A stretch of 64,000 bases of DNA from Sporosarcina obsidiansis (GCF_009651005.1 NZ_WHVW01000005.1:140394-204393), one strand, 5' to 3'. Counted from the first letter of the stretch, positions 1 through 8,503 are shown. Notes: generated by a model not told the origin, from the letters alone. A program made the numbers and translations.

Positions 1-195
1 TGAGGAGTTATGAAATCCTAGTATCTGACAATAACTACTACCACTATTTCATAGAATACAGTTTTACTATTTTGCTAATAGGTGATGAAAATGGACCTTT
101 TTAAAAAATTATGTTTTGGTTTTATAAAATAGTTTGATCATTTTCAGCTAATAATTGTTTCGCCATCGCTCCTTATAGTTGCAGCGCATTTGTGA

Positions 196-729
196 TTATT
201 TTTTTACTATGTAATGTAATTCAACAAATTGATTAAAAGTTCTAGTACCTACTAAAGAAAGATCTAGCTGATAGTCGCCTATTTTAAATAAAGGAATTCC
301 CTCTCCGATGATCGTTGGTGCAACTGTCAAAATCAGTTCATCGACTAACTTTTCTTTTAAAAATGTATGTAGTATGTCTCCACCACCAACTATCCAGATA
401 TTTTTCCCTTCTTCTTTTTTTAAGTTATCAGTAAAGTTCACAATGTCTTCATTTACAAATGTAACTTCGTTTGTATCATCTATTACTGACCTGGAAAAAA
501 CGTAACAATATTTATTTTGATAGGGAAATTGACCTTTTTCTTGTTTCATTACCCAATCATACGTCCTTTTTCCCATTAATACAGTATCTACCGTTTCTAA
601 GAATTCAGAATACCCATTATCCCCTTCACCCTCAACTTTAAATAACCAATCAAGAGAGTCTTCTTTTGTAGCGATATATCCATCTAAGCTTTGAGCAATG
701 AACAAAACTATCTTCCGTTGATTTTTCAT
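196..729 (-). CDS. Dihydrofolate reductase family protein (RibD C-terminal fold)
   Basis: This 177-residue protein belongs to the RibD C-terminal/DHFR-fold family, like the small YyaP-type reductases of Bacillus. The N-terminal IAQSLDGYIA stretch (about residues 11-20), the VLMGKRTYDW segment near 50 and the WIVGGGDI loop near 112 are the usual nucleotide-binding elements. It probably reduces a pteridine- or pyrimidine-like substrate with NAD(P)H in the cytosol, but the substrate is unknown. It is too divergent to be the essential FolA, and no folate or riboflavin gene is adjacent. The ATG follows a good ribosome site (GAGGAGG). It is a single-gene unit with a palindrome-like site upstream. 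Confidence 0.85.
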   Translation of the reverse strand: MKNQRKIVLFIAQSLDGYIATKEDSLDWLFKVEGEGDNGYSEFLETVDTVLMGKRTYDWVMKQEKGQFPYQNKYCYVFSRSVIDDTNEVTFVNEDIVNFTDNLKKEEGKNIWIVGGGDILHTFLKEKLVDELILTVAPTIIGEGIPLFKIGDYQLDLSLVGTRTFNQFVELHYIVKK

Positions 730-779
730 AATAGGCCTCCTCGTTTATCATCCGCACCAAGAATATACGTTCGCAAATA

Positions 780-798
780 TAGTAGCAAATTTACTACT
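780..798 (-). promoter_or_regulatory. Palindrome-like site upstream of the DHFR-family gene
   Basis: On the minus strand an AGTAG-N8-CTACT arrangement with a central AAATTT lies about 50 bases upstream of the reductase start. It is symmetric apart from one base in each arm. It could be an operator. No regulator gene sits beside it, so this rests on symmetry and position only. Confidence 0.3.
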
Positions 799-840
799 CT
801 TAATCAATTCTTCTGTACGTTATTTTTAATGTAATAAAAA

Positions 841-888
841 GTACCAGGACACCTATCGAATTATGAATCGTCTCTGCGCCAGGTACCT
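841..888. repeat. Palindromic intergenic repeat (family copy 1)
   Basis: The ends GTACCAGG and CCAGGTAC can pair 7 of 8 across a spacer of about 30 bases. The termini match the GGTACCTG-type ends of the copies near 1681, 3248, 3436 and 34785. It lies in the space between the reductase and YdhK genes and has no coding signal. Confidence 0.45.
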
Positions 889-1028
889 GACCACTAACGT
901 CGCCTAGAAAACATGTACAAACATATATGTTTATTTAATCTATATCTATCTTTGTAACAACATTTAAAAATGGAACAGAGTTATATAGCTAACTGAAGTG
1001 TACCTCTTCTTTTTATAATGCACACACT

Positions 1029-1589
1029 TTATTCTTTCGATAATTCCTCTTCCGTCACCCATTTATGGTTCGTGACCTCTTCTCCACCAGTAGTGGGGAT
1101 ATAGTTAATCATGTAGACCGTTGTCTTCTGGGCAGATTCGATATCCGCATTTGCCCCTTCCATGCCCTTCATATGATCAGCAAGAGACGTGACATCGGTG
1201 CCTTTTTCTAAAGGCGGAGCCTCTGGATCTTTAAGTTCTTCGTGGATTACCCATTTATGGTCTGTCACTTTTTCACCGCTATCTGTCGGCGTGTAATTGA
1301 TCGAGTAAGCTGTTGTGTCATATGCACCAACAATGGTAGCTTTAGCGCCATCCATTCCTTCCATATGATCGGTATGAATGATCGCTTCGCTGCCAACTGG
1401 ATAGGTCGGATTTTTAGCAGCTTTTAGACCTTCAGGCACACTGCCAACACTCGAATGATCCATACCTTTCATGCTGTCTGAAGGCGTTTCTAGACTCGTT
1501 TCTGGTTTCTTTTCTGTAGTGTCTGCCTCTCCGCATCCTGCCAGAACAAGAGTAAGGGTAGCACTTAGCGTCAGTAATTGTTTTTTCAT
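1029..1589 (-). CDS. YdhK-type lipoprotein with two DUF1541 repeats
   Basis: This is a 186-residue secreted lipoprotein. The signal peptide ends in LVLAGC, so cleavage before Cys19 and lipid anchoring to the outer membrane face are expected. After a low-complexity acidic linker come two tandem DUF1541 units of about 50 residues, each beginning H-M-(E/K)-G-M and ending in (T/E)-x-H-K-W-V. This matches the YdhK family, often found beside metal or copper homeostasis genes, but its biochemical role is unknown. The repeated Met/His-rich HMxGM motif could bind metal, which is inference. It is a single gene with a strong ribosome site. Confidence 0.85.
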   Translation of the reverse strand: MKKQLLTLSATLTLVLAGCGEADTTEKKPETSLETPSDSMKGMDHSSVGSVPEGLKAAKNPTYPVGSEAIIHTDHMEGMDGAKATIVGAYDTTAYSINYTPTDSGEKVTDHKWVIHEELKDPEAPPLEKGTDVTSLADHMKGMEGANADIESAQKTTVYMINYIPTTGGEEVTNHKWVTEEELSKE

Positions 1590-1680
1590 ACCTATACATC
1601 TCCTTTCGTTACCTATCTTCCCCTTTTATTAAAAGGTATAACGAAAAAGAGCAAACTCCTTAAAAAATCCTTATTTGATA

Positions 1681-1726
1681 GGTATCTGCACACCAAACAA
1701 TAGGATAGGTTTACACGTTCATACAG
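1681..1726. repeat. Palindromic intergenic repeat (family copy 2, degenerate)
   Basis: It begins GGTATCTGCACACC and continues with an AAACAAT core like the copy at 3248. Its right half is degenerate. It lies upstream of the ydhK-like gene and could contain promoter sequence. Confidence 0.35.
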
Positions 1727-1763
1727 AGAAACTTACACTAAAAAATTTTGCATTCCAGTCAAT

Positions 1764-1806
1764 AAAAAAAGACCTCTACGAATTCACCGAATGAATGAGA
1801 AGTCTT
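1764..1806 (-). terminator. Intrinsic terminator downstream of the catE-like gene
   Basis: On the minus strand AAGACTTC pairs with GAGGTCTT, with an inner ATTC/GAAT stem, and is followed directly by a run of T. It ends the leftward transcript of the dioxygenase gene. Confidence 0.6.
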
Positions 1807-1807
1807 G

Positions 1808-1841
1808 TTAACATATCTTTCTGTACAGAAAGATATGTTAA
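1808..1841. repeat. 34-bp perfect palindrome
   Basis: Every base from 1808 to 1841 is mirrored around the centre between 1824 and 1825. The left arm starts TTAACATATC and the centre reads CTGT|ACAG. It lies between the dioxygenase stop codon and its terminator. There is no T-run next to it, so it is not itself a normal terminator. Confidence 0.85.
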
Positions 1842-1876
1842 ATGAGTGTTTGAAGTTTTTTATTACACAGCGCCTA

Positions 1877-2731
1877 TCATCCTATTGCTAATATGACGCA
1901 ATGTCCCGAAGGATCACAGGTGATAAAGTGTGGCTCCTCTTTTCTAACACTAGCCCCCAGCCGTTGTAAATCTGCGACAACTTGAGAACGAACCTCTTCA
2001 TTTGGATAAACAAGTGTAAAGGAATGTAAGCCTACGCTATGAGGTGGAGGCGTTGGTGCTCCAGGTCCATTCCAAGTATTTACAGCGATATGATGATGGT
2101 ACTTTCCTGTAGAAAGGAATAGCGCTTGTCCACCATAGCGATTTACCACGTCAAATCCCAGCCCCTTCACATAAAACTCCTCTGTTTTCTCTAGTTCAGC
2201 TACATGTAAATGGATATGCCCCATTACCGCTCCCTTTGCCATTCCTTTCCAAGAACTCTCCAGGCCACCACGCTCCACTAGATTTTCGATATCGAGCGGA
2301 TCCACTGTCATCTGGACTTCTTCTCCTTGCCAGATCCATTCAGATGGGGCCCGATCAATGTATATTTCAATTCCATTTCCATCAGGGTCATTGAGATACA
2401 CTGCCTCGCTTACTAGATGATCTGCAGAGCCGAATGGGATTCCCTTTTTCATCAAACGTATGACAACATCAGCTAAATCCGATCTTTTCGGCAATAAAAT
2501 TGCAAAATGATATAACCCTGTTGTTCTCCCCTGCTTCCGTATTACATGTTCTGGTTGCTGCAATGACAAAAAACTAGTCGTTCCATCCGCTGTAAGCTTA
2601 GCAGTTGTAGCACTTCTTTCCATCACATCAAAACCAAGTATCTCCTGATAAAACATAAGTGAGCGCTCCAAATCCTCCACTATAATGTTGACATGACCGA
2701 CAAAAGTTTTAGGTGCTGAATGAAATTCCAT
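1877..2731 (-). CDS. catE: CatE-like VOC-family extradiol (catechol 2,3-) dioxygenase
   Basis: This 284-residue protein has two vicinal-oxygen-chelate (glyoxalase/bleomycin) domains. The first runs from GHVNIIVEDLERS to the DPDGNGIEIY box, and the second starts at MGHIHLHV and includes a YHHHIAVN segment. Length and motifs match CatE of Bacillus subtilis, which cleaves catechol with ferrous iron in quinone/catechol detoxification. The ATG at 2731 is preferred over the upstream in-frame codon at 2782 because AGGAGGACG lies directly before it. It is divergent from an HxlR regulator, as expected for CatR/YodB control. The true substrate is inferred by homology. Confidence 0.85.
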   Translation of the reverse strand: MEFHSAPKTFVGHVNIIVEDLERSLMFYQEILGFDVMERSATTAKLTADGTTSFLSLQQPEHVIRKQGRTTGLYHFAILLPKRSDLADVVIRLMKKGIPFGSADHLVSEAVYLNDPDGNGIEIYIDRAPSEWIWQGEEVQMTVDPLDIENLVERGGLESSWKGMAKGAVMGHIHLHVAELEKTEEFYVKGLGFDVVNRYGGQALFLSTGKYHHHIAVNTWNGPGAPTPPPHSVGLHSFTLVYPNEEVRSQVVADLQRLGASVRKEEPHFITCDPSGHCVILAIG

Positions 2732-2805
2732 AATCGTCCTCCTCGTAATATTTCTTCTACAATAATAGCGCTTATAAAACATGCTAATGAGTGTCCCTTT
2801 ATTTA

Positions 2806-2822
2806 AGTTACTTTATGTAACT
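2806..2822. promoter_or_regulatory. HxlR-type operator candidate between catE-like and hxlR
   Basis: AGTTAC-TTTAT-GTAACT is a perfect 6+6 bp inverted repeat in the divergent intergenic region. A further half-site (AAGTAACT) lies near 2850. Position and symmetry suit a MarR/HxlR dimer repressing the dioxygenase gene. Confidence 0.5.
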
Positions 2823-2923
2823 AACTATATAATTATTATTAACAAATTGCAAGTAACTATGTATTATTTTATTAGTGAATTATATTTTATGGTATAGTAA
2901 TATTACAGTGAGGTGTATACAAT

Positions 2924-3247
2924 ATGAAACCATCATCCATTTGCCCGAAATTTGAAAAAGCAATCTCCCTCCTGAGTCAGAGATGGACTGCTTTGGTCAT
3001 TTATCAGCTATTGTCAGGGACTCAGCGGTTTAGCGAAATTCAAGCGGCTGTAGGTATCAGTGGCAAAGTATTATCAGATCGATTAAAGGACCTAGAACAG
3101 CAAGGCGTCGTTAAACGGGAGGTCATTCCGGAAACACCCGTCATGATTCAATACTCCTTAACAGAAAAAGGATATGCCTTGGAACCTGTATTAAAAGAAA
3201 TTGAGAACTGGTCCAGTGCTTGGATGACACTTGAACCTACGAAATAA
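2924..3247 (+). CDS. HxlR family transcriptional regulator (CatR/YodB-like)
   Basis: This 107-residue winged-helix protein of the HxlR family carries the typical 'LSQRWTALVIYQLLSG' helix and the 'FSEIQ...ISGKVLSDRLKDLEQQG' recognition region, then a wing ending in LTEKG. A cysteine at position 7 matches the redox-sensing N-terminal Cys of CatR/YodB proteins that sense quinones and diamide. It is transcribed divergently from the catE-like gene, so it most likely represses that gene and perhaps itself through the inverted repeat between them. Thiol sensing is inferred from the Cys position and family. Confidence 0.85.
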   Translation: MKPSSICPKFEKAISLLSQRWTALVIYQLLSGTQRFSEIQAAVGISGKVLSDRLKDLEQQGVVKREVIPETPVMIQYSLTEKGYALEPVLKEIENWSSAWMTLEPTK

Positions 3248-3288
3248 ATAGGTACCTGCGCACGAAACAATTTTGCGCGGGTACCTAT
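3248..3288. repeat. Palindromic intergenic repeat (family copy 3, near-perfect hairpin)
   Basis: GGTACCTGCGCA pairs with TGCGCGGGTACC around an 11-base loop (CGAAACAATTT), with only one wobble in 12 pairs. It lies immediately after the HxlR stop codon, where the transcript would fold strongly, but no T-run follows. It is the most intact short member of the repeat family in this window. Confidence 0.6.
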
Positions 3289-3435
3289 TCACTCCTCCAT
3301 ATCGGAGACTATATAGTTATAGCACCACCTAGGAATACAAAAAAGAAGATTGTACTTGATATAAACAGAAATATAAAATTTCTATTGAACACTTTAGTTA
3401 GAATAACAAAGGGTAATGTATCCCTATTTATTAAA

Positions 3436-3499
3436 GGTTCCTGTGTATGAAACTTTCATGATTGTTTTAACATTCGTGTTTGTTTCTCACACAGATATC
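3436..3499. repeat. Palindromic intergenic repeat (family copy 4, long form)
   Basis: The ends GGTTCCTGTGT and ACACAGATATC are inverted to each other. The interior carries GAAAC and GTTTC segments and the string ATTGTTTTAACATTC, which closely matches the copy at 34785. It is non-coding and lies between hxlR and the bluB-like gene. Confidence 0.5.
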
Positions 3500-3563
3500 G
3501 TTTTTACCTACACACTTGAACGGCGGCATGAGTTCGGGATTGCTCGGGATTTTTTGTCTATCC

Positions 3564-4211
3564 TTATTCATTATCCCACTTATCTTTAAAAATCAGATCA
3601 TCCAATGTTCGTCTTTTCTCCCAATTGGCAGTCTCCAATATAGGCGCTATCGGATAATTCTCCGTGTAGCCAATAGACAAAAGAGCAATGGGTTCAACAT
3701 GAGGCGGTATTTCCAAGATATCTCGAACGTCATTCTTCTTATAAAAACTCACCCATCCCATCGCGAGTCCTTCTGCACATGCTGCCAACCACATATTTTG
3801 GATGGCACAGGCAGTTGACAGAATATCCGTTTCTGGAATGGAGTTGCGACCTAACACATGCGAACCGCCACGCGTAGGATCACATGTTACACAAATAGTA
3901 ATCGGCGCTTCCTTCAACCCCTCCACTTTTAGGCCAAGGAATTTCGTCTCTTTCTCCCCTTCGTCTTCATAATGAATAGCTAACGCCCGTCTTTCTTTGT
4001 CCGCCGCCCATGCTAATTTTTCTTTCGTCTCGTTGGATGAAATGACGATGAAATTCCAAGGTTGCATGAATCCGACTGAAGGTGCCTGATGAGCTGCATT
4101 CAATATGTTATGTATCGCGCCTTGAGGAATAGGAGTCGGTAAAAAACTTCGCACATCTCTCCTATTATAAATAACTTTATAGATCGCATCTTTTTCTTCA
4201 TTTGAAAACAT
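3564..4211 (-). CDS. bluB: 5,6-dimethylbenzimidazole synthase BluB-like nitroreductase-family protein
   Basis: This is a 215-residue FMN-binding nitroreductase-fold protein. The N-terminal 'RRDVRSFLP' segment, 'APSVGFMQPWNF' and the C-terminal 'GYTENYPIAPILE' are characteristic of BluB, which cannibalises FMN to form 5,6-dimethylbenzimidazole, the lower ligand of cobalamin. The length agrees with the family. No other cobalamin gene is nearby, so another nitroreductase role cannot be excluded. The ATG follows GGAGAGATGG. It is a single gene. Confidence 0.8.
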   Translation of the reverse strand: MFSNEEKDAIYKVIYNRRDVRSFLPTPIPQGAIHNILNAAHQAPSVGFMQPWNFIVISSNETKEKLAWAADKERRALAIHYEDEGEKETKFLGLKVEGLKEAPITICVTCDPTRGGSHVLGRNSIPETDILSTACAIQNMWLAACAEGLAMGWVSFYKKNDVRDILEIPPHVEPIALLSIGYTENYPIAPILETANWEKRRTLDDLIFKDKWDNE

Positions 4212-4308
4212 TGACCATCTCTCCTCTGTTCGTATACGGAATCTATCTTCCTAAAAGTTTATAGGTTCTCTCAAATTAATTATAGTAAAGTTATGCAAAA
4301 AAAGCAGG

Positions 4309-4626
4309 ATGTCTGAATACCCTTTCAATGAAACTCCATATGCTATAACCACTATTCTATCATTCATACAAATCATTTGTACCTTGAACATATACCCTAG
4401 CTATTTTTCATCTGGGTACGCGAAGGCTTTAAAACGTTCTATAAGTGCTAAACTGATGATGTCGGAGTGGGTTGCCATGACGGTTCTGATCAAATGTACG
4501 AATAGATCTCCAAAGGGAAAAGAAATGTTCTTCAAGTCTGAAGAAATGTCGGCAGAACAGGTAGTTTTAATTGCTGAGGATTTAGAAAAGACTGATCGTT
4601 CAAAGCGAATAATGTTCATTGATTAG
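4309..4626 (+). pseudogene. Possible decayed short-chain dehydrogenase fragment
   Basis: An open frame of about 105 codons has no convincing ribosome site. Its second half loosely resembles the end of a short-chain dehydrogenase: a 'SGYAKALKRS' stretch could derive from the Y-x-x-x-K active-site helix, and 'FFKSEEMSAEQVV' from the C-terminal helix. No Rossmann N-terminus is present upstream. I regard it as a remnant at best, and it may be chance coding. Confidence 0.25.
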
Positions 4627-5248
4627 CATGACAGTTCGTGGTGACTTAAGGAAGTGAAGGCTATATGTAAGGGATCGAGACGGGGCCGCATAATATCATC
4701 GTCTATTTCGATGGCGGATTCGACTAGTGTGTTGCTTGTCTCCATTAGTTTGCATAATAAAAAAATGTCAAACCGCCTTCAAAATAACAAAAAACACCAA
4801 CTCCCAAATAGGAAGTTGATGCTTTAAATCTATTGAGCAGCTGTATTTCATATAGCCTATATCAGGCATTCTGGATGCGCTTGCTTGTTCTTGCCACTAA
4901 CAATGCCCCTGTCTAATTCAGAATTGCCTTTGGATCTGACCTATTATAATCAGTACCATTCTTCCTTACTTACACTTTGGAAGTCACTTTAAGCGCCCAT
5001 TTCATACGGCTCAACAGCATATTTCATGTCAACTCACCTGTCATATTAAAAATTTGCAAATTAAATACAGGTCGCTTTTGATCTGAAAAGCTTTCCCACT
5101 GATCCGCTACGTATTTTAAATCTGTTGCTTTAATTAAAGCTATATCTGTATCTTCTTCAAAAAAAGCTTTTAATTTTTGAGCCTGCTGATTCTTAAATAT
5201 CTACTTCGTTGATTTCAGATGAATCATTCACTGCAAAAATTATCATAT
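4627..5248. other. Gene-free stretch with a broken leftward coding remnant
   Basis: No intact gene is visible. On the minus strand, about 5035-5200 reads openly as '...QQAQKLKAFFEEDTDI' and '...ALIKATDLKYVADQWESF', ending in a stop, but it has no start and is broken upstream. It looks like the 3' part of a lost small gene of unknown family. A leftward terminator follows at 4794-4830. Confidence 0.4.
4794..4830 (-). terminator. Intrinsic terminator (leftward)
   Basis: On the minus strand CATCAACTTCC pairs with GGGAGTTGGTG (11 pairs with wobbles) around a short loop and is followed by TTTTTT. It probably ends the long molybdenum-hydroxylase transcript or the decayed gene between 4840 and 5248. 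Confidence 0.65.
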
Positions 5249-5473
5249 TCATACAATCTGACGCAAACTAGCATTTCGCTCTTCTCTTACTTCTTCAGAA
5301 GCCAAATCATACTTCTTCAGTAAATGAAATATATCATTCAATGTTGTCTGATCTAATGAATCATCCAAAAACCGTTGGCATTTGCCGAATAGTTCTTGTG
5401 GAAGGAATGATTGTTGTTCTTCTAATTTCTTGCGCACATCTTCAAGTGTGTGGTCAATTGTACACCTACTCAT
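5249..5473 (-). CDS. Small helical protein at the end of the molybdenum-hydroxylase operon
   Basis: This is a 74-residue charged protein predicted to be mostly helical (LEDVRKKLEEQQ..., LNDIFHLLKKYDLASEEVREER). It has no signal peptide or membrane segment, and I do not recognise its family. Its ATG has a strong AGGGGAT ribosome site and overlaps the end of the upstream nucleotidyltransferase gene. Translational coupling places it in the molybdenum-hydroxylase operon, where a maturation or assembly role is a guess. Confidence 0.65.
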   Translation of the reverse strand: MSRCTIDHTLEDVRKKLEEQQSFLPQELFGKCQRFLDDSLDQTTLNDIFHLLKKYDLASEEVREERNASLRQIV

Positions 5474-6092
5474 GATATCCCCTCCATCTTCTTTTTGCCT
5501 CTACATAATCCTCCGGTGAATCCACATCCATCAAAATCCCCTCGTCCTCCACCTCAAGAAGAATGTGGTGAGGTATACGCTTCATGATTGATTTCCCACC
5601 AGTATCGCCTTGTAGTTGTGCAAAGTGATGTCTATTTATATTCCCAAAAAACACGGGATGTCCTGGAACTTCTTTATACGTTGGACGGATGACGAAGGAT
5701 TCTCCATATTCCTTCAGACGATCTACACCTGTTTGATAAATCAAACGAATCGTTTCATCTGAAATAAAGGGAAGATCGCCAAGAAACACCATTGCATGTG
5801 AATGATGTTCCTTCAAACTTACAATTCCCGTCTTTAATGATGAACTTTGTCCAGTAAGATACGCTTCATTCTCTATCCAACGAAACCGCTCATTTTTGAT
5901 AGAAATCTTCTCTTTAATCGCTTTGGCTTCGTGACCAATGACTGCAATTACTTCTGAAAAATCTTCATCTACTAAACGGTGGATCGTACGTTCTAAGAGT
6001 GATTGCTCTCCCAAAGGAAGTAGTTGTTTTGGTTTTCCCATTCTACTAGATGTTCCAGCAGCAAGAATAATTGCGCATATAGATGGTTTCAT
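5466..6092 (-). CDS. MobA-like nucleotidyltransferase (molybdenum cofactor cytidylyltransferase, MocA/PucB type)
   Basis: This 208-residue nucleotidyltransferase has the N-terminal signature AAGTSSRMGKPKQLLPL (about residues 12-28) and an FLGDLPFI metal-binding segment near 103. Such proteins (MocA, PucB) attach CMP to molybdopterin to form the dinucleotide used by xanthine-dehydrogenase-type enzymes. That fits its place in the leftward molybdenum-hydroxylase operon directly after the XdhC-like genes. A GMP-adding MobA role is less likely given the neighbours. The start has an AGAAAGGA ribosome site. Confidence 0.85.
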   Translation of the reverse strand: MKPSICAIILAAGTSSRMGKPKQLLPLGEQSLLERTIHRLVDEDFSEVIAVIGHEAKAIKEKISIKNERFRWIENEAYLTGQSSSLKTGIVSLKEHHSHAMVFLGDLPFISDETIRLIYQTGVDRLKEYGESFVIRPTYKEVPGHPVFFGNINRHHFAQLQGDTGGKSIMKRIPHHILLEVEDEGILMDVDSPEDYVEAKRRWRGYHE

Positions 6093-6125
6093 TATGCATC
6101 CTTTCTTACCTCAAAATAGAACTGG

Positions 6126-6926
6126 TTACTTGTTATGAATATATTCCGCTCCTTGCAAGAATCCGCCCGTATGTCCATTTTTAATGGCAATTATTTCTGC
6201 TAATATACTGATTGCAATTTCTTCGGGTGAACTAGCTCCGATATCCAAGCCAATTGGGCTAAATAAGCGGCTAAGTTGATTGTCTGAAAAAACAATGCCA
6301 TCTTCTTTTAGTGCATCCAACATACGGTCTCTTCTTGAACGTGGTCCTAGAAGCCCTACGTAAGGTGCTTGTGAATTTAATACAAACTCTAGTGTTTTTT
6401 GATCTTTTTCTAAGTGGTGATTCATCACAATGATATATGTTCGATTACCTATTTTAACTTTCTCATGATAACCATCTTCATTTGTAACAATTATTTTCGC
6501 ACCCGGAAAGCGTTCTTCACTATTATAAAAGGCTCTAGAGTCGACGACAGTGGTTCGTAGTCCAAGTGATACACTGTAATTTGCGACTGGAATAGCATCA
6601 TGTCCAGCACCAAAAATGATAAGATCTACTGGCGGTATGTACACGTCGATAAAGATACTGATTTCTTGTTGATCCGACAAGACAAATGTATGCGTTTCTG
6701 ATTTTGGTTTTTTTTCACTTAATTTTTGATTCGCTAATGCTATAATTTTTGCGTTAATTGTCTTATCACCTAGATCACCAATGGTTACACCTTCACTAGA
6801 AATGAACATACGGCCTGATTCTTGATTCGCTAAGGGTGACTCTGTTTGTAAAATCGTTGCCAGTACGCAAGCCTTTTCTGCTTCTACACTTGCAAGCCAA
6901 GCTTCAAATGCCGATTGTTTAGCCAT
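6126..6926 (-). CDS. XdhC/CoxI family protein with C-terminal Rossmann domain
   Basis: This 266-residue XdhC-family protein has a C-terminal Rossmann domain opening at 'LIIFGAGHDAIPVANY' (about residue 102) and containing 'VGLLGPRSRRDRML' and 'PIGLDIGASSPEEIA'. XdhC/CoxI proteins bind molybdenum cofactor, promote its sulfuration and insert it into the apoenzyme. The N-terminal part is weakly conserved, and the classical N-terminal XdhC domain is supplied by the separate upstream 107-residue protein. It lies within the operon between that gene and the nucleotidyltransferase gene, with a clear AAGGAAGG ribosome site. Confidence 0.85.
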   Translation of the reverse strand: MAKQSAFEAWLASVEAEKACVLATILQTESPLANQESGRMFISSEGVTIGDLGDKTINAKIIALANQKLSEKKPKSETHTFVLSDQQEISIFIDVYIPPVDLIIFGAGHDAIPVANYSVSLGLRTTVVDSRAFYNSEERFPGAKIIVTNEDGYHEKVKIGNRTYIIVMNHHLEKDQKTLEFVLNSQAPYVGLLGPRSRRDRMLDALKEDGIVFSDNQLSRLFSPIGLDIGASSPEEIAISILAEIIAIKNGHTGGFLQGAEYIHNK

Positions 6927-6953
6927 AAGATTCCCTTCCTTTACTTTCTGATT

Positions 6954-7274
6954 TCATGAAACAGGTTCAATATAAATTTCGACTTTACCAGGGCACCCTA
7001 AACCTAGCCCCCAAACAAGATCTTCATCCATGTCATACATTTTCAAAACAGGTGTACCTGATTCGATCACTTGTTTTGCGACTTCTGCAACGTCTGATTC
7101 AAGACAGCCGCCAGAAATCATACCTGTTCTATTTTCATCCTCATCAATAAGCATCTTTGCACCTTCCCTTCGGTATGCCGATCCAAAGACACGGACAACT
7201 GTTGCCAATGCGGATTTTTTTTGTATTTCTTTTGTTTTGGCTAACGCTTTATATACTAGAGCATTCTCTTGCAT
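6954..7274 (-). CDS. Short XdhC/CoxI N-terminal-domain protein
   Basis: This roughly 107-residue protein is essentially one XdhC_CoxI N-terminal domain: 'ALATVVRVFGSAYRREGAKML', then 'GMISGGCLESDVAEVA' and 'GLGLGCPGKVEIYIEP'. The conserved GGCLE and LGLGCPG cysteines are present. The ATG at 7274 is favoured over the GTG at 7283 because GGAGG lies 8 bases upstream of it. It works with the following XdhC-like protein in loading sulfurated cofactor. The division of labour is inferred from CoxF/CoxI-type pairs. Confidence 0.8.
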   Translation of the reverse strand: MQENALVYKALAKTKEIQKKSALATVVRVFGSAYRREGAKMLIDEDENRTGMISGGCLESDVAEVAKQVIESGTPVLKMYDMDEDLVWGLGLGCPGKVEIYIEPVS

Positions 7275-7279
7275 TCCAT

Positions 7280-8470
7280 TCACCTCCGAATTTGTACCTG
7301 ATGAGCTAGTTGTTGAAAGGATGAAGCCGTTGTTACTGCTGAAAATAAATCAATATATGGAAGTGCAGTTTGCATACCTCTTGCAATTGGCTCGTAGCCT
7401 TCAATATTAAGTAATGGATTCAGCCAAATAACTGCTGATGTACGTTGATGAATCTCTTTCATAGCAGATTGGAGGTGATCAATTGCACCAGCATCCAATC
7501 CATCGCTTGCAATAAATACGATTGTATTTTTCTTTACATACATCCCGTATTGTTGAACGAACGAGTAGAGAGACTCCCCTATGCAGGTACCCCCACCCCA
7601 CTCATTTCTTTTGATCGTAAGCACCGGAAATTCATCCTGTTTTGTTCGTTTGAATTGATCCGTCACACGTCGTAATTTTGTGGAAAAAAGAAATACTTCC
7701 ACATTATTTGTACACTTTGTCATCGCATAAGCAAATTGTAAAAAAGGTTCCGCGTAGGCAGACATCGAACGGCTACTGTCGCAAAGTAGAATGAAATTGG
7801 CTTTTTCTTTTGTAGGACCAGTCCATACAGGTTTTATCGGATAGCCTCCCAGTTGGATACTTTGTCGTAACGTTCGCCTGATATCGAATTTCGACCCGTT
7901 TTTCATAACTTTATAGCGTCTTAAACGCTTTAAATTAATTTGTTGAACAAATGTTTTCGCAGCCTTTTCCATTGTTTCGAACTGAGCAGAGGAAATAGAT
8001 GCCTGGATGTCTTGCTCATCTTTATTCATCAAATTCGTAGCAGTCCATATGGCCATCTTCTTTTGTTCTTTTCCAGAATTCTCATCTGTTATTTGGTCTT
8101 GACGTGCGCTGTTTATTGAAGGACTAGTTGAGGATTTTTCTTTAGACTCAACGGTGCGATTCACTTCGTTCGTTTCCTCATTCTTTCTTTTTTTCTCAGT
8201 AAGAACATGAAGGAGATCTTCAGTTTGTTGATCCTGATTATTATTTAAAAAGAACTTTATGAATGCATGATCGAAAGTTTCCTGCTCTGCCCTACTCGAA
8301 CAAAGTACAATTCGCAGTGCTAACCTAAATTGTTGAATATCTGATATATCAATAAATTCAAGTGCTCGTAGGCCATCGCTCATTTCTTTTGTACCGATCA
8401 AAAACTTTTTTTCTCGTAAATAGCGAAAAAATAATAACAAATGGATAGAAAGTTTTTCGGATTGTATCAT
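7280..8470 (-). CDS. CoxE-like VWA-domain protein
   Basis: This 396-residue cytosolic protein has a C-terminal von Willebrand A domain. The metal-ion-dependent adhesion motif appears as 'LLCDSSRSMSAYAEPF', and a 'WGGGTCIGESL' segment follows. Residues 90-150 are a polar, probably disordered linker. It matches CoxE, which pairs with the MoxR-type ATPase CoxD to sulfurate or assemble the Mo centre of CoxL-type enzymes. It lies immediately downstream of that ATPase gene. The ATG has a GGAGG site. Confidence 0.85.
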   Translation of the reverse strand: MIQSEKLSIHLLLFFRYLREKKFLIGTKEMSDGLRALEFIDISDIQQFRLALRIVLCSSRAEQETFDHAFIKFFLNNNQDQQTEDLLHVLTEKKRKNEETNEVNRTVESKEKSSTSPSINSARQDQITDENSGKEQKKMAIWTATNLMNKDEQDIQASISSAQFETMEKAAKTFVQQINLKRLRRYKVMKNGSKFDIRRTLRQSIQLGGYPIKPVWTGPTKEKANFILLCDSSRSMSAYAEPFLQFAYAMTKCTNNVEVFLFSTKLRRVTDQFKRTKQDEFPVLTIKRNEWGGGTCIGESLYSFVQQYGMYVKKNTIVFIASDGLDAGAIDHLQSAMKEIHQRTSAVIWLNPLLNIEGYEPIARGMQTALPYIDLFSAVTTASSFQQLAHQVQIRR

Positions 8471-8503
8471 TAAGGTGCCTCCTTTGCTACTTGAATAAGC
8501 ATA

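Noticed and set aside
4401..4619. 72-codon minus-strand frame
   Set aside because: It is the opposite strand of the possible SDR remnant and has no ribosome site or family resemblance.
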